A stretch of DNA of 64,000 bases. It comes from Paenibacillus cellulositrophicus. GTDB lineage: Bacteria > Bacillota > Bacilli > Paenibacillales > Paenibacillaceae. The notes under the pieces were generated by a model. It had not been told where the DNA came from, searched no databases, and was given only the letters and a program-made list of their open reading frames with translations. Location of the stretch: positions 930,001 to 994,000 of the forward strand of contig NZ_CP045295.1 in the NCBI RefSeq assembly GCF_009363095.1, given 5' to 3'. Shown in pieces: positions 15,962 through 24,728 of this stretch; positions within the stretch are counted from its first letter, which is position 1, and every line of letters begins with the position of its first letter. The position numbers and the translations under genes are program-made.

Positions 15962-17146
15962 CTAGTTCTGACGACCAGCAGCGTCTAGTTTCATGAGCTT
16001 AAAAGACCCGTCTGCAGTGCCGATGAGCAGCGTCTGCCCGTTCTGTAGAGGCTGAACGAGTTCACCGGCATTGTAGCTGGCACGGTTAATCACTTTCGTC
16101 CAAGTCGTAACCCCGTCAGAAGCGATTCCCCAAACCCCTTGTCGGGATACCGTCCCGTGCCAATCCTCATTCACTTTACCCGTCGCGATGAATCCGCCGT
16201 CTGATGCAGGCTGGATATCGTTCACCATGCTGCGGTCAAACGCAGAATCAAGTATAGTTGTCCATTGCAGCGTGCCGCTGCGATCCACCGATAGCGCAAA
16301 GCCTGTAGTCAAATACCTGATCGGATCGTTCGGGTTCGGATGGTTATAATAGCCGGCGGCCACGATACTGCCGTCATGTGCTTCGGCGAGTGACAAAACT
16401 TCAACGTTCTGGGAATCGTCTGCCACTGCGATCGATTGCTTCCACTTGACTTGACCCGATGGAGCGAATTGGGCCAGCACCACATGCCCCTTCTCCCCGT
16501 CCCGATACTCACTGCCGGATATGAGAAACCCTCCATCCGACGTGTGCTGCACGGAATGAATCCGTTCGAAGGCAACGTCTACCAGATCTCCTTCATGCAA
16601 GGCTTTTCCCGCTTCGGAAAATACGATCCAATGTAGCGTATGGCTATTGGAGGTGCTTCCAGGTGTATCCACTGCAGCCGCATACTTTCCGTTTTTCAGT
16701 TGATCCACCGAAACGATATAACTGTCCGCCTTCTCCAGGGTATAAGCCCACTCCTTTTGCCCTTTTTCGCCCACCTTTAAAATCTGTGATCCACCTCCAG
16801 CGATATACCCCTGATCCTGGGTGTGATGAAACTCCGCGATATATTCAAGCTCATGTTTGGGAAAGCTGATTTCCTTCTTGATTTGACCATAGGCGCCGAT
16901 CGAATGGACGACAACCTGATCCCCTTCAATTCCGGCATAGGAAATCGCGTTCGTCCCGTGTTCAAAAACATCACCCGCATGAACATTCAAGTCCGTGTAA
17001 GAGAGCAATTCCGGAGGTTTCAGGGCGGATGGTTCCGCAAATGCACTGCTGCCCGCCATCATACCCCATAGGCCTACTGCTGCCCCAAGCAGCCATCTCC
17101 GGACATTCGTCTGTTTCTTTATTGACTGCGTTATCTTTATCATCAT
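15962..17146 (-). CDS. Secreted beta-propeller-like protein of unknown function
   Basis: The 394-residue product has an N-terminal signal peptide (basic start, LLGAAVGLWGMMAGSSAFA, cleavage near AFA-EP). The rest is rich in repeated strands of the kind TSDGGFLISGSEY and ASDGGFIATGKVN, spaced 40-60 residues apart, as in proteins annotated as PQQ-like or sortilin-like propellers. No catalytic residues or cell-wall anchor can be seen. It stands alone between the sigma/anti-sigma unit and a serine hydrolase gene; it might be a target of the sigma factor, but nothing in the sequence proves it. Confidence 0.75.
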   Translation of the reverse strand: MMIKITQSIKKQTNVRRWLLGAAVGLWGMMAGSSAFAEPSALKPPELLSYTDLNVHAGDVFEHGTNAISYAGIEGDQVVVHSIGAYGQIKKEISFPKHELEYIAEFHHTQDQGYIAGGGSQILKVGEKGQKEWAYTLEKADSYIVSVDQLKNGKYAAAVDTPGSTSNSHTLHWIVFSEAGKALHEGDLVDVAFERIHSVQHTSDGGFLISGSEYRDGEKGHVVLAQFAPSGQVKWKQSIAVADDSQNVEVLSLAEAHDGSIVAAGYYNHPNPNDPIRYLTTGFALSVDRSGTLQWTTILDSAFDRSMVNDIQPASDGGFIATGKVNEDWHGTVSRQGVWGIASDGVTTWTKVINRASYNAGELVQPLQNGQTLLIGTADGSFKLMKLDAAGRQN

Positions 17147-17311
17147 TTCATCAGCTCCTTGTCAGAATTGGGACCCGTTTCCATTATGGGCGCCAATCCC
17201 CTCTCCAACAAGCGACCAAAGGGCCGGTTCGCCCCCTGCCAAACTGACCAATGGGCAAGTACATTTTGACTAATTTGGGGTACCTACTATGCCATCTCCC
17301 GGAAATAGAAA

Positions 17312-17342
17312 CGGCTTACGTCAAGTGGATGACGTAAGCCGT
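17312..17342 (-). terminator. Hairpin terminator after the serine hydrolase gene
   Basis: CGGCTTACGTCA and TGACGTAAGCCG form a perfect 12-base stem with a 7-base loop. On the minus strand a T-rich stretch (TTTCTATTT) follows. The stem is 77 bases past the stop of the hydrolase gene. Confidence 0.75.
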
Positions 17343-17419
17343 GGTAAAGATATAAAAAAGGCCGAAATCGTTTCTCTAAGTGAACCCAAAGTTAAAAGTT
17401 AAGACCTGTTCGGCCCAAA

Positions 17420-18574
17420 TTAATCCAACGCGCTGTAAACGACGTTGCGGATCCGGTTCGCAATATAAGGCTCGCGGCTCGGCAGCATCTGCTGCATATA
17501 CACGAGAGTCAAGTCTTCCTGCGGGTCGATCATAACCCAGGAACCGGCCATGCCGGCCCAGCCGTATTCCCCGATCGAGCTGCCTGTGCCGCCCGCCGCC
17601 GGATCGATCATCACCCGAACGCCAAGCCCGTAACCGTATCCGTTTAGATGCCCCCAATTGTAATCATTCATCTGTTGTGGGGTTAAATGATTACTCGCCA
17701 TCAATTGAACGGTCTTTGGACTCAGCAGCCGGCAGCCGTCCAGTTCCCCGCCACGAACGAGAGCCTGTGCGAATCGGGCGTAGTCACCAATCGTCGACAA
17801 CAGCCCTCCCCCACCGCTCTCGAACCTGCATTCCCGTTGATACGGGGTTTCGAGCGAGTTATTGGGCGTTAGCGTTCCGTCTTCAGCAAGATTGTACATT
17901 ACGGCAAGACGATCCCGCTTGCCTTCACTAATCCGGAAAGAGGTGTCCTTCATCCCCAGCGGGTCGAATATTTCCCGCTTCAAGTAATGTTCGAACGTCT
18001 GTCCGGACAGCACTTCAATCAGCGCCCCGAGCACATCATGGCTCAGGCCGTATTGCCAGCGTGTTCCGGGATCGAAGGCGAGCGGAACTTCTGCCAGCGC
18101 GCGGGTGAAAGCACGCACGTCCATCGACGCCGGCGCATTTTGATAAATCGGCCCCGTTAACCGCTCCGTTTCCGATCCGCTGCCGCCATAGGTGAGACCG
18201 GACGTCATCGTAAAGAGATCCCTGATGCGGATCGGACCCGCCGCAGGGCTCGCCACCTTGTTGCCGCTTTCATCTTCACGAAATACCGACGGGTTCTTGA
18301 ACTCGGGCAAATATTCCTCGAGCGGATCATCAAGCAGGTACAGTCCACGTTCATATAGCTGCAGAGCTGCTGCGCATGTGATGACTTTCGTCATGGAATA
18401 TAAGCGATAGATGGTGTCCGATTGGATAAGCTGCTTCGTTTCCAAATTTGCATATCCGAATTTCTCATCATAGACCGTTTCACCACTGCGCATCACCAAG
18501 CAGGCGCAACCGGCCGGTCCTCCTTGTTCCATATACCTTTTAAACAGCGGGGTCAATCGTTCGAAACTGCTCAT
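17420..18574 (-). CDS. Serine hydrolase, beta-lactamase/penicillin-binding-protein class C family
   Basis: The 384-residue protein has the class C catalytic motif Ser60-Met-Thr-Lys63 (LYSMTKVIT) and the second motif in WQYGLSHDVLG, where Tyr-x-Ser replaces the usual Tyr-x-Asn. A GWAGMAGSWVMID stretch near the C terminus holds the third motif region. Members are esterases, D-aminopeptidases or EstB-like hydrolases. There is no signal peptide, so it should be cytoplasmic. Of two close ATG codons, the one at 18574 has AGAGGGG at the better distance; in-frame codons further upstream lack a site. It has its own terminator. Confidence 0.9.
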   Translation of the reverse strand: MSSFERLTPLFKRYMEQGGPAGCACLVMRSGETVYDEKFGYANLETKQLIQSDTIYRLYSMTKVITCAAALQLYERGLYLLDDPLEEYLPEFKNPSVFREDESGNKVASPAAGPIRIRDLFTMTSGLTYGGSGSETERLTGPIYQNAPASMDVRAFTRALAEVPLAFDPGTRWQYGLSHDVLGALIEVLSGQTFEHYLKREIFDPLGMKDTSFRISEGKRDRLAVMYNLAEDGTLTPNNSLETPYQRECRFESGGGGLLSTIGDYARFAQALVRGGELDGCRLLSPKTVQLMASNHLTPQQMNDYNWGHLNGYGYGLGVRVMIDPAAGGTGSSIGEYGWAGMAGSWVMIDPQEDLTLVYMQQMLPSREPYIANRIRNVVYSALD

Positions 18575-18732
18575 AGCCATTTCCCCTCTCTCAAATGTCG
18601 CGCTCCGCAATGTGTCATCATGCCGCCTCCCGCATTGTTGGGTCAAGAAAGCCAACTTGCGGTCGCCTATTTCGTTCATATATACCACTATTTAACAGTC
18701 CGGTTCAACCACAGTTCCTCCGCTTAAGGGCT

Positions 18733-19542
18733 CTATTCCGTATTAGGGGATGGACTGCGGTATTCACGGGGTGTAACTCCGTAATATTTGCGAAATTGGT
18801 CGGCAAAGTGGTTATAGTTGCCGAAGCCAACCTCTATAGCGGCTTCTACCGCCAGCCTTCCGGAATGCTTCATCAGCAGAGCCGCTTGACGGATGCGCAT
18901 TTGATTGACATGCTGCACAATGGTGCGGCCCGTCTCTGCTTTAAACAAATGAGCCAAACGGGAAGGGGACAGCCCGACCTCCCGGGCCAACAGATCAACC
19001 CTGATCTCCTCCTTCATCCGGCTGGAGAGGATGCCCAGCGTCTGTTCAATTCTGGGATCAAACCGTTTCTTCGTCCGCTGCGCAAGCAGAAGCAGCACTT
19101 CGCGAATCGCGTTCTCACACAAGGGCTTCCACAAAACGGATCTGTCGCGCGAATCTTGAAGGACGTTGCGGAACGCCCGCTCGATCCGGTCTTTGATGCG
19201 ATCTTCGTACAGCGTTTCAATCAAGATGTCATCTTCGGGCAGATAAGCATTTTCCGGGAGTCCGGTATAATGGATCCATAAAAAATTCCACCATGATCCT
19301 CGGACCGTCCCGTATTCGTGCGGCACGCCTGACCGGAGCAGGCCAAGCTGCCCGGCTCCGCACCCCTTCTTTCCGCTGGGGGTCAGGAAGTAACCCTCGC
19401 CGCTAAGCGTATAGACCAGCAGCCAGTCCCGCATCCCGTCTGGCCGGTGGAGCCTGTAGGTGTCATCTTTTTCAAAATGGTCACCGAATATCGCTGCGCC
19501 AGTCCCTTCAAGGACGTCTGGTTGACGAATAAACCCTGACAC
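18733..19542 (-). CDS. AraC family transcriptional regulator next to a PhyH gene
   Basis: The 269-residue protein has an N-terminal cupin-like ligand domain (LVYTLSGEGYFLTPSGK at about residues 45-60) and a C-terminal pair of helix-turn-helix motifs (VDLLAREVGLSPSRLAHLFK and AAIEVGFGNYNHFADQFRKYYGVTPREYR). The best start is GTG 19542, preceded by GGGAGGTG. It is divergent from the PhyH oxygenase gene, with 134 bases between the two starts, so the oxygenase gene is its likely target. The effector is unknown. Confidence 0.92.
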   Translation of the reverse strand: MSGFIRQPDVLEGTGAAIFGDHFEKDDTYRLHRPDGMRDWLLVYTLSGEGYFLTPSGKKGCGAGQLGLLRSGVPHEYGTVRGSWWNFLWIHYTGLPENAYLPEDDILIETLYEDRIKDRIERAFRNVLQDSRDRSVLWKPLCENAIREVLLLLAQRTKKRFDPRIEQTLGILSSRMKEEIRVDLLAREVGLSPSRLAHLFKAETGRTIVQHVNQMRIRQAALLMKHSGRLAVEAAIEVGFGNYNHFADQFRKYYGVTPREYRSPSPNTE

Positions 19543-19676
19543 ATTCGCACCTCCCCTCATTTCGGATGATAGCAGGATTCCGTGACTTAATAGCAGATTT
19601 CAGTCTTCTCCCTAACATAGAGTTACCGTATGCTATTGTCAATCAGTATCCATTACGAATCAGGGAGGGACACCCC

Positions 19677-20486
19677 ATGCAGACGAATCCGCAAGTTTTG
19701 ACGGAAGAACAGCTGCGAATGTTTGAAACGGAAGGGTATTTAATCGTAAAGGGGCTTTTTCAGCCGGAAGAATTGAGAGACATTGACGCTACCTTCGAAG
19801 AGATCGGCAACACCGTCGTACCCGGACACTTCGAGCCGGTGCTCGATCAGGAAGCAGGCGATCCGCTGAAGCGATATCCTCGCGTCATGCATCCCCACCG
19901 GTTCAACGCTACCGCAAAAAAGTATATGCTGCATAAACCCGTGATGAATGTGCTCGCCGATTTATACGGCGAGGAGGCATTGGCAGCACAAAGCATGTTT
20001 TATTACAAACCGCCGGGCTCACGCGGGCAAGCGCTGCATCAGGACAACTTCTACTTGCAGGTCGAACCGGGTAACTGCATTGCAGCCTGGACCGCAATCG
20101 ACCCGGCCGATGAAGAAAACGGCGGAATGCTCATCGTTCCCAAAACGAGTGATTATGCGCTGGTTTGTCCGGAGGAAGCAGATTCCAGTGAGTCGTTTAC
20201 GACTCATCTGGTCAAGCCGCCCAAAGACAGGAAAGCCGTGCCTGCCATCATGGACCGGGGAGACGTTCTGTTCTTCAACGGTAATCTGATCCATGGGTCT
20301 TACCGCAACAAATCACAGAATCGTTTCCGGCGTGCTTTTATTTGCCATTATGCCAACGCTTCCGCTACCCAGATCAGTTCATTTTATCGGCCGTTGTTCC
20401 GCAGGGACGGAAGTGAGGTCGATCTCGATGTCAATCCGGACGGCGGTCCTTGCGGCATCGAATTCGGCACCGCCTACCCGCATTAA
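19677..20486 (+). CDS. Phytanoyl-CoA dioxygenase family protein (Fe(II)/2-oxoglutarate oxygenase)
   Basis: The 269-residue protein has the PhyH double-stranded beta-helix: the iron ligands His-x-Asp in QALHQDNFY (about residue 122-124) and a distal His in NGNLIHGSYRNKSQ, followed by FRRAFICHYANAS. Such enzymes hydroxylate small substrates with 2-oxoglutarate and oxygen. Bacterial homologues act on ectoine, phosphonates, natural products and others, so the substrate is open. GGGAGGG precedes the ATG at 19677. The divergent AraC gene suggests substrate-induced control. A second PhyH/AraC pair lies 5 kb away. Confidence 0.9.
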   Translation: MQTNPQVLTEEQLRMFETEGYLIVKGLFQPEELRDIDATFEEIGNTVVPGHFEPVLDQEAGDPLKRYPRVMHPHRFNATAKKYMLHKPVMNVLADLYGEEALAAQSMFYYKPPGSRGQALHQDNFYLQVEPGNCIAAWTAIDPADEENGGMLIVPKTSDYALVCPEEADSSESFTTHLVKPPKDRKAVPAIMDRGDVLFFNGNLIHGSYRNKSQNRFRRAFICHYANASATQISSFYRPLFRRDGSEVDLDVNPDGGPCGIEFGTAYPH

Positions 20487-20659
20487 TGAATCAATGAAAT
20501 CCGAAGGGTGGCAAACAAGCGTCCAGGATGAATTGCAAGATTTGCAGCCGTTCTGGCCACGCTGACAGGGGCGGTATTCACAGCGGATCCCCCAAGCAAA
20601 CGCTTGGAGGGTCTGCCCTTCAGTTCCGCGAAATCACGATACGATCGGTATCAGTATAT

Positions 20660-21154
20660 CTATAATTTCGTTTCGTCCTTGATCGGCGCATAAATATCAT
20701 AATCGAAGTAGTCGATGACATCAGCCGGAACCTCAAAGGGATTTACCGGTTGAAGCCGGTTCATTTCATAGCCAAATGAGCCATCACGTACATCCCTTTC
20801 ATAAGGCCCTTGCTCAAACCAGCGGGACAACGCGCCGTACGCTTCTTCCATATGAGTCCGATTCCCACGGACGGTGAGCTTGGCAAAGCGTTTCGCCGGA
20901 ATGGTGATTTGCTGAAGTTCTGCAGGCAGTCCCTCGAAATGGTCCACCACCATGCCGACCCATAACGTGGTCACTTCCGTTGACCACTGCCACTCCGGAA
21001 TAAATACGTATCCATGCTCCCGATCCGCAACCGCAGGATGATGTTTAAGCCATGCAGACACTTGGGCCCAGGCATCCCGCACAAGGCGTCCATCTCTCGG
21101 AATTTGCAGCACAGCCGCCTTCAATTCCGGCCTTTCCACGATTTCTATGTTCAT
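20660..21154 (-). CDS. GyrI-like / AraC-type effector-binding domain protein
   Basis: The 164-residue protein has the SOUL/GyrI-like fold of stand-alone effector-binding proteins: VERPELKAAVLQIPRDGRLV at the start, GYVFIPEWQW, LWVGMVVDHFEGLPAELQQITIPAKRFAKL and a C-terminal VNPFEVPADVIDYFDYDIYAPIK. Such domains bind hydrophobic or cationic small molecules, alone or fused to regulators. There is no DNA-binding part here. The ATG at 21154 follows GGGGGTG and lies two bases beyond the stop of the VOC gene, so it is the last gene of a four-gene unit of small-molecule-binding folds. Confidence 0.8.
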   Translation of the reverse strand: MNIEIVERPELKAAVLQIPRDGRLVRDAWAQVSAWLKHHPAVADREHGYVFIPEWQWSTEVTTLWVGMVVDHFEGLPAELQQITIPAKRFAKLTVRGNRTHMEEAYGALSRWFEQGPYERDVRDGSFGYEMNRLQPVNPFEVPADVIDYFDYDIYAPIKDETKL

Positions 21155-21156
21155 GA

Positions 21157-21936
21157 CTACACCCCCGTATGCTCCTGGCAAATCATGATCGTGTTGCCGT
21201 CCTCATCCCTGATATTGAAGAAGGATACTTGCGGAAGCCGCTGGATGCCGTATACGATGTCGAAACCGATCTCCTGCGCTTCCTTCGCGGCTTGATCGAT
21301 GTCATATGTACTTAGTTTAAAAAGAATCGGCCCCTTCTCAGCTATAGGAACATCCTCCATACCGTTGGAATCCAGCATGAGCTCTGAACCGTTGTCGAGA
21401 CGAAACAAATGAAGATGGCCATATCGGTCCTGTTCCCGCACCTCAAGCCCCAACAGCTGTGAATAACATTCCACCGCGCGGCTAAGGTCCCTCACCCATA
21501 AAAATACAGATTGGATATGAGGGGCGATGCTGCAGCGGGCACGGCTGCCATCCACGCCTCCGAACGCCAGGTGATATCCGTCCGGGTCCTCGACCACAAA
21601 CTCCTTCCACGGGCCGCCATCCGCATAAATCGTAGGCTCCAGGGCGATGACGGCCCCTTTGGACCTGAACTCCTCATACAGACTGTCCAGCGCTGCCCAG
21701 GTGTCGACGTAAGCCGAGACGTCGATTCCGAGTTCGGAGCCGGGTTCCGGGGGATTGGGATAAATCCGGGCCGGATCCGGTGATTGATGGAGCTTGAGCG
21801 CAAGCCCGGACAATCCGTCCCGCTGAGCCCACCAGTCCGTCACGTCAAAGCCGAGCACGTCACGGTAATAGGTTCTGGATCGGGCCACATCCGAAACGGA
21901 TAACACGGTTAGCGAACTGCTGATTTGTTTTGGCAT
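21157..21936 (-). CDS. Two-domain VOC (glyoxalase/dioxygenase superfamily) protein, copy 1
   Basis: The 259-residue protein contains two VOC modules. The first (residues about 8-125) begins LTVLSVSDVARSRTYYRDVLGFDV and ends VVEDPDGYHLAFGG. The second (about 138-258) begins SVFLWVRDLSRAVECYSQLLGLEV and ends IRDEDGNTIMICQEH. The superfamily includes glyoxalase I, extradiol dioxygenases and resistance proteins; the metal ligands needed for a specific assignment are not clear. Upstream and downstream genes are two to four bases away, so it is part of one operon with two similar proteins and the GyrI-like protein. Confidence 0.87.
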   Translation of the reverse strand: MPKQISSSLTVLSVSDVARSRTYYRDVLGFDVTDWWAQRDGLSGLALKLHQSPDPARIYPNPPEPGSELGIDVSAYVDTWAALDSLYEEFRSKGAVIALEPTIYADGGPWKEFVVEDPDGYHLAFGGVDGSRARCSIAPHIQSVFLWVRDLSRAVECYSQLLGLEVREQDRYGHLHLFRLDNGSELMLDSNGMEDVPIAEKGPILFKLSTYDIDQAAKEAQEIGFDIVYGIQRLPQVSFFNIRDEDGNTIMICQEHTGV

Positions 21937-21940
21937 GCCG

Positions 21941-22738
21941 TCATTGTCCTCCCTCGTTCATTTGTGCAATGACGATCCGGTTCCCATCCGGGTCCAGAAG
22001 CGCAAATTCGCTGAGGTCAAGAAAGATTTGCGGTTCACCGGCCAACTCAAAGCCGTTAGACTTTACAAATTGGAGTGCCCCGTCAAAATCCTCTGTTTCG
22101 AAATAAAATAGCTCCGAAAACGACTCCCCGTTCAGATGACGGTTATGGTCAAGCAGAAGCGCGGCACCGGATGCCGTCGGAACGGAATATATCCGCTGCT
22201 CGGCGGCCGCTTCATCATATTCCGCACCAAGCAGTCCCGAGTACCACCGGGCAGCCGCAGGCATATGCTTCACGTCAACAAATACGCCGCCGATTCTCGG
22301 CAAAATCGGACTTCGGCTTAATCCTGCCAATGATGGGTCTTCCTCGCGGTTCTCGGCCCAGCATGCCATCTGTACGTTCCCCTCCGGATCGCGGAAGTTA
22401 AAGTATGCCATCGGCCCGTGTTTTTCCGGTTCAGAGAGAGGCGTGCCTTGTTTCCGAATAAAGAGGTATGCCGCGTCGATATCCTTGGCAGGTAACATCA
22501 TGCGCGGCATCATGTCTTCCCTCCAATCCGGATTTTGCCTGTTCCCCGAATTGGAATCCAGGATGAGGTGCGTTCCTTGAAAATCAAACCAATACACCGG
22601 TCCGCCGTTTAACCGTTCTTCCTTGATCGGAAGACCCAGCAGGCGGCTGTACCACTCAGCAGATTCCTTAAGATTCGTGACATGCACAAACACGCTCGCA
22701 ATCCGGTTCTCAAACGGGATCGCGGTAGTGCGATTCAT
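21941..22738 (-). CDS. Two-domain VOC protein, copy 2
   Basis: The 265-residue protein again has two VOC halves: SVFVHVTNLKESAEWYSRLLGLPI with FRDPEGNVQMACW, and GGVFVDVKHMPAAARWYSGLLGAEY with LLDPDGNRIVIAQ at the C terminus. I use the ATG at 22738; a TTG at 22756 would overlap the upstream gene, and the ribosome site is weak either way, which suggests translational coupling. It differs clearly from its two neighbours, so the three genes are not recent duplicates. Confidence 0.85.
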   Translation of the reverse strand: MNRTTAIPFENRIASVFVHVTNLKESAEWYSRLLGLPIKEERLNGGPVYWFDFQGTHLILDSNSGNRQNPDWREDMMPRMMLPAKDIDAAYLFIRKQGTPLSEPEKHGPMAYFNFRDPEGNVQMACWAENREEDPSLAGLSRSPILPRIGGVFVDVKHMPAAARWYSGLLGAEYDEAAAEQRIYSVPTASGAALLLDHNRHLNGESFSELFYFETEDFDGALQFVKSNGFELAGEPQIFLDLSEFALLDPDGNRIVIAQMNEGGQ

Positions 22739-22742
22739 TTCT

Positions 22743-23564
22743 TCATGTTGAGACAATTTGAATCAGCTCCTTTTCCGATATACGGATGATTAAACCTTCC
22801 GGAGAACAAATGTGGAACCTGTTGACTCCATCCTGTTCCCGGCATGACTCGGCTGGGACGCCTAATTGGGACAGCTGCCGGTAAGCATCGTGAATGCTGG
22901 GCGTTTGCAGCGAGTAATAAGCCTGGCCGTTCAGCCTCAGCAGCGCTTGACGGTGCAGCTCTTCGTCCATAACAATCATTGTGACAATCGTTTCTCCCCT
23001 GCCGATTTTGAGATCCGCCCCCTGCCCCCAATGGTTTACCAGCTCAAAACCAAGCATATCCGCGTACCATCGGATCGATGACTCCAAATCTATAACGGGA
23101 AGAAAAACGGCGAGAATCCGGTGAAACATCGGGGGAACCGGTCCGGGAGCCGGCGTATAGAAGAGCGAATTGCTTTTTTCATGGCAGATCCCGGTCACGT
23201 TTCCGTATGGATCGGTCATCTCGCAAACGTTCATGTGAGCCGTCTGCATCGTTGACGTGACCGAAATGTTCCTGGAACGAAGCCAGCCGCTGTGCAAATC
23301 GTCCCAATGACAATAGAAGTTGAAGCATGGAACGTGGCCAGAGGCGTCCAGGTGGATAAGCGGCTGATAACGCTGGTTTCCGGAAAGTTCTGTCAGCGTA
23401 AGCAATGTTTCCCCATCCTGTATCCGCAAGTCGATCTCCTTACTGCCTCTGCGCCCGATCCTGAATTCAAACTCGTTGATGTACCATTCCGCAGCCGCTT
23501 TGGCATCAGGGACCGGCAAAATGACTCTGTCGATGCATACAAATGAAGCGCCGCCTGATGGCAT
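22743..23564 (-). CDS. Two-domain VOC protein, copy 3
   Basis: The 273-residue protein is the first gene of the VOC operon, with GAGGAGG before its ATG. The halves are IDRVILPVPDAKAAAEWYINEF through MTDPYGNVTGICHE, and AVFLPVIDLESSIRWYADMLGFEL through CSPEGLIIRISEKEL. The canonical DPDGN turn is degenerate in both halves, so ligand binding rather than catalysis is plausible. No transcription factor is directly attached; the nearest upstream gene is a decayed ECF sigma factor. Confidence 0.85.
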   Translation of the reverse strand: MPSGGASFVCIDRVILPVPDAKAAAEWYINEFEFRIGRRGSKEIDLRIQDGETLLTLTELSGNQRYQPLIHLDASGHVPCFNFYCHWDDLHSGWLRSRNISVTSTMQTAHMNVCEMTDPYGNVTGICHEKSNSLFYTPAPGPVPPMFHRILAVFLPVIDLESSIRWYADMLGFELVNHWGQGADLKIGRGETIVTMIVMDEELHRQALLRLNGQAYYSLQTPSIHDAYRQLSQLGVPAESCREQDGVNRFHICSPEGLIIRISEKELIQIVST

Positions 23565-23657
23565 GAAACTCTACCTCCTCTCTATGTGATTAATGCCTTC
23601 ACGTGTATATAACGATGAAGCCGCCTGCAACCATACACATTCCCCCTAAGATGATGA

Positions 23658-24232
23658 TTAAAATGTTTCGCTCACCATAAAAACATTTCCGTCCGGATCC
23701 TGAAAAGTAAAATAAAATCGACCATCGCGGGTCCTGATATCCGCAATGCGGCAGCCGTTCTCGTATACCCGGAGATAAGCTTCATAAATCATGTGGGGAT
23801 CATGGCGGATAAAAGCAGCGGCAACCGCTTCCAGAAGCTTGGCGGCCGACCTGGGATCGCCCGGCCGGCTCCGCGGTACATCAGCTCTTCCAGCAGATCG
23901 CGCGTGATTAGGTTGTCCGCGAAGGGTTCCGGTTCACTTCCGTAAGTCGATTCAAATTGTTCGACCGACATGGTGACCACCCTCCGGCTGGACCTGCAGC
24001 GGTCGATCCAAAGATTGCGGGCCGTGCGAAACACATACGGCTTGCTCAGGGTCATCTCCGGCATTTGTATACACCGGTTCATCAATCTGACCATGGTATC
24101 CTGAACCAGGTCCTCGGCTTCCCATTCCCGATGGGTCAGCGATCGGCAGTACTGCAGCAGCTGGGGTCTCACTTCGGCCAATAATCCGGCAAATTCCCCC
24201 GGGAAGGAAGAATTAAGGGTAGTTTCTGTCAT
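23658..24232 (-). pseudogene. Decayed ECF sigma factor gene, region 4 lost and frame broken
   Basis: From an ATG at 24232 (with GAGGTGAG upstream) the frame encodes a normal sigma region 2: VRPQLLQYCRSLTHREWEAEDLVQDTMV-type sequence, then PYVFRTARNLWIDRCRSSRR. After LLEELMYR at about 23880 the frame runs into unrelated Arg/Pro-rich sequence and stops at 23789. No region 4 helix-turn-helix is found. In another frame, 23880-23658 reads on through KLLEAVAAAFIRHDPHM to a tail FTFQDPDGNVFMVSETF. That tail is either the C terminus of the same gene or a relic of a VOC-type neighbour. An internal deletion plus frameshift explains the pattern. Confidence 0.75.
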
Positions 24233-24446
24233 ATAACTCACCTCGCTCCCCTGTCCCAACGTCGCATATGACCTGCCTATTTGGGATTGTTAATAAAAAA
24301 ACACCACACCACGCAAACAAATGTTCCTATTCAAGATATTCTATCTCTATTTTGCTTTTTCCTCTTTTTTCTCAAAAAAATATTCTGATCTTGCCCCCTC
24401 CCTGTACCGCCTTTCATACAGCCCCCATCGTTTAGAAAACCTGAAC

Positions 24447-24609
24447 CATACCAACGACCATCTGGTCCTCATCGGCGGAGGAATCGGGGTTACTCCCATC
24501 CGTCTCCTTCATGAAAGCAATCAATCAAGCATTGAAAGAGCTGGAAATTCCTAAGGAGCGCATTCATTATGAAGCCTTCAGTCCGATCGCCATACTGGAT
24601 GATGAATAA
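24447..24609 (+). pseudogene. Remnant of a ferredoxin-reductase-type oxidoreductase (NAD-binding part)
   Basis: The frame first reads NHTNDHLVLIGGGIGVTPI, the start of the NAD-binding domain of FAD/NAD ferredoxin reductases. A shifted frame then reads MKAINQALKELEIPKERIHYE followed by AFSPIAILDDE and a stop, which is the usual C-terminal end of the same family. About 60-70 residues expected between these blocks are missing, and the FAD-binding part upstream is absent. The piece is flanked by AT-rich sequence (24290-24400) and lies beside the decayed sigma gene, so the area has suffered deletions. Confidence 0.7.
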
Positions 24610-24641
24610 CCGGATTTGGGGCAAACGCCTTCAAAACAAAG

Positions 24642-24673
24642 AAGAGCGCGGCACAGGTACCGGGCTCTTTTTT
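24642..24673 (+). terminator. Terminator left behind the reductase remnant
   Basis: AAGAGC-CGG pairs with CCG-GCTCTT around ACAGGTA, followed by six T. It is consistent with the original end of the decayed gene. Confidence 0.7.
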
Positions 24674-24728
24674 ATGAAAGATACAGAAGGCTGGATTCAT
24701 GACTCCAAAAAAGTTCAGGTACCGTGAT

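Noticed and set aside
20586..20610. CCAAGC-AAAC-GCTTGG hairpin as terminator of the PhyH gene
   Set aside because: There is a good stem but no T-run on either strand, so it is not called as a terminator.
24676..24726. Short frame MKDTEGWIHDSKKVQVP after the terminator
   Set aside because: Only 17 codons, no ribosome site, and it follows a terminator; at most debris of a lost gene.
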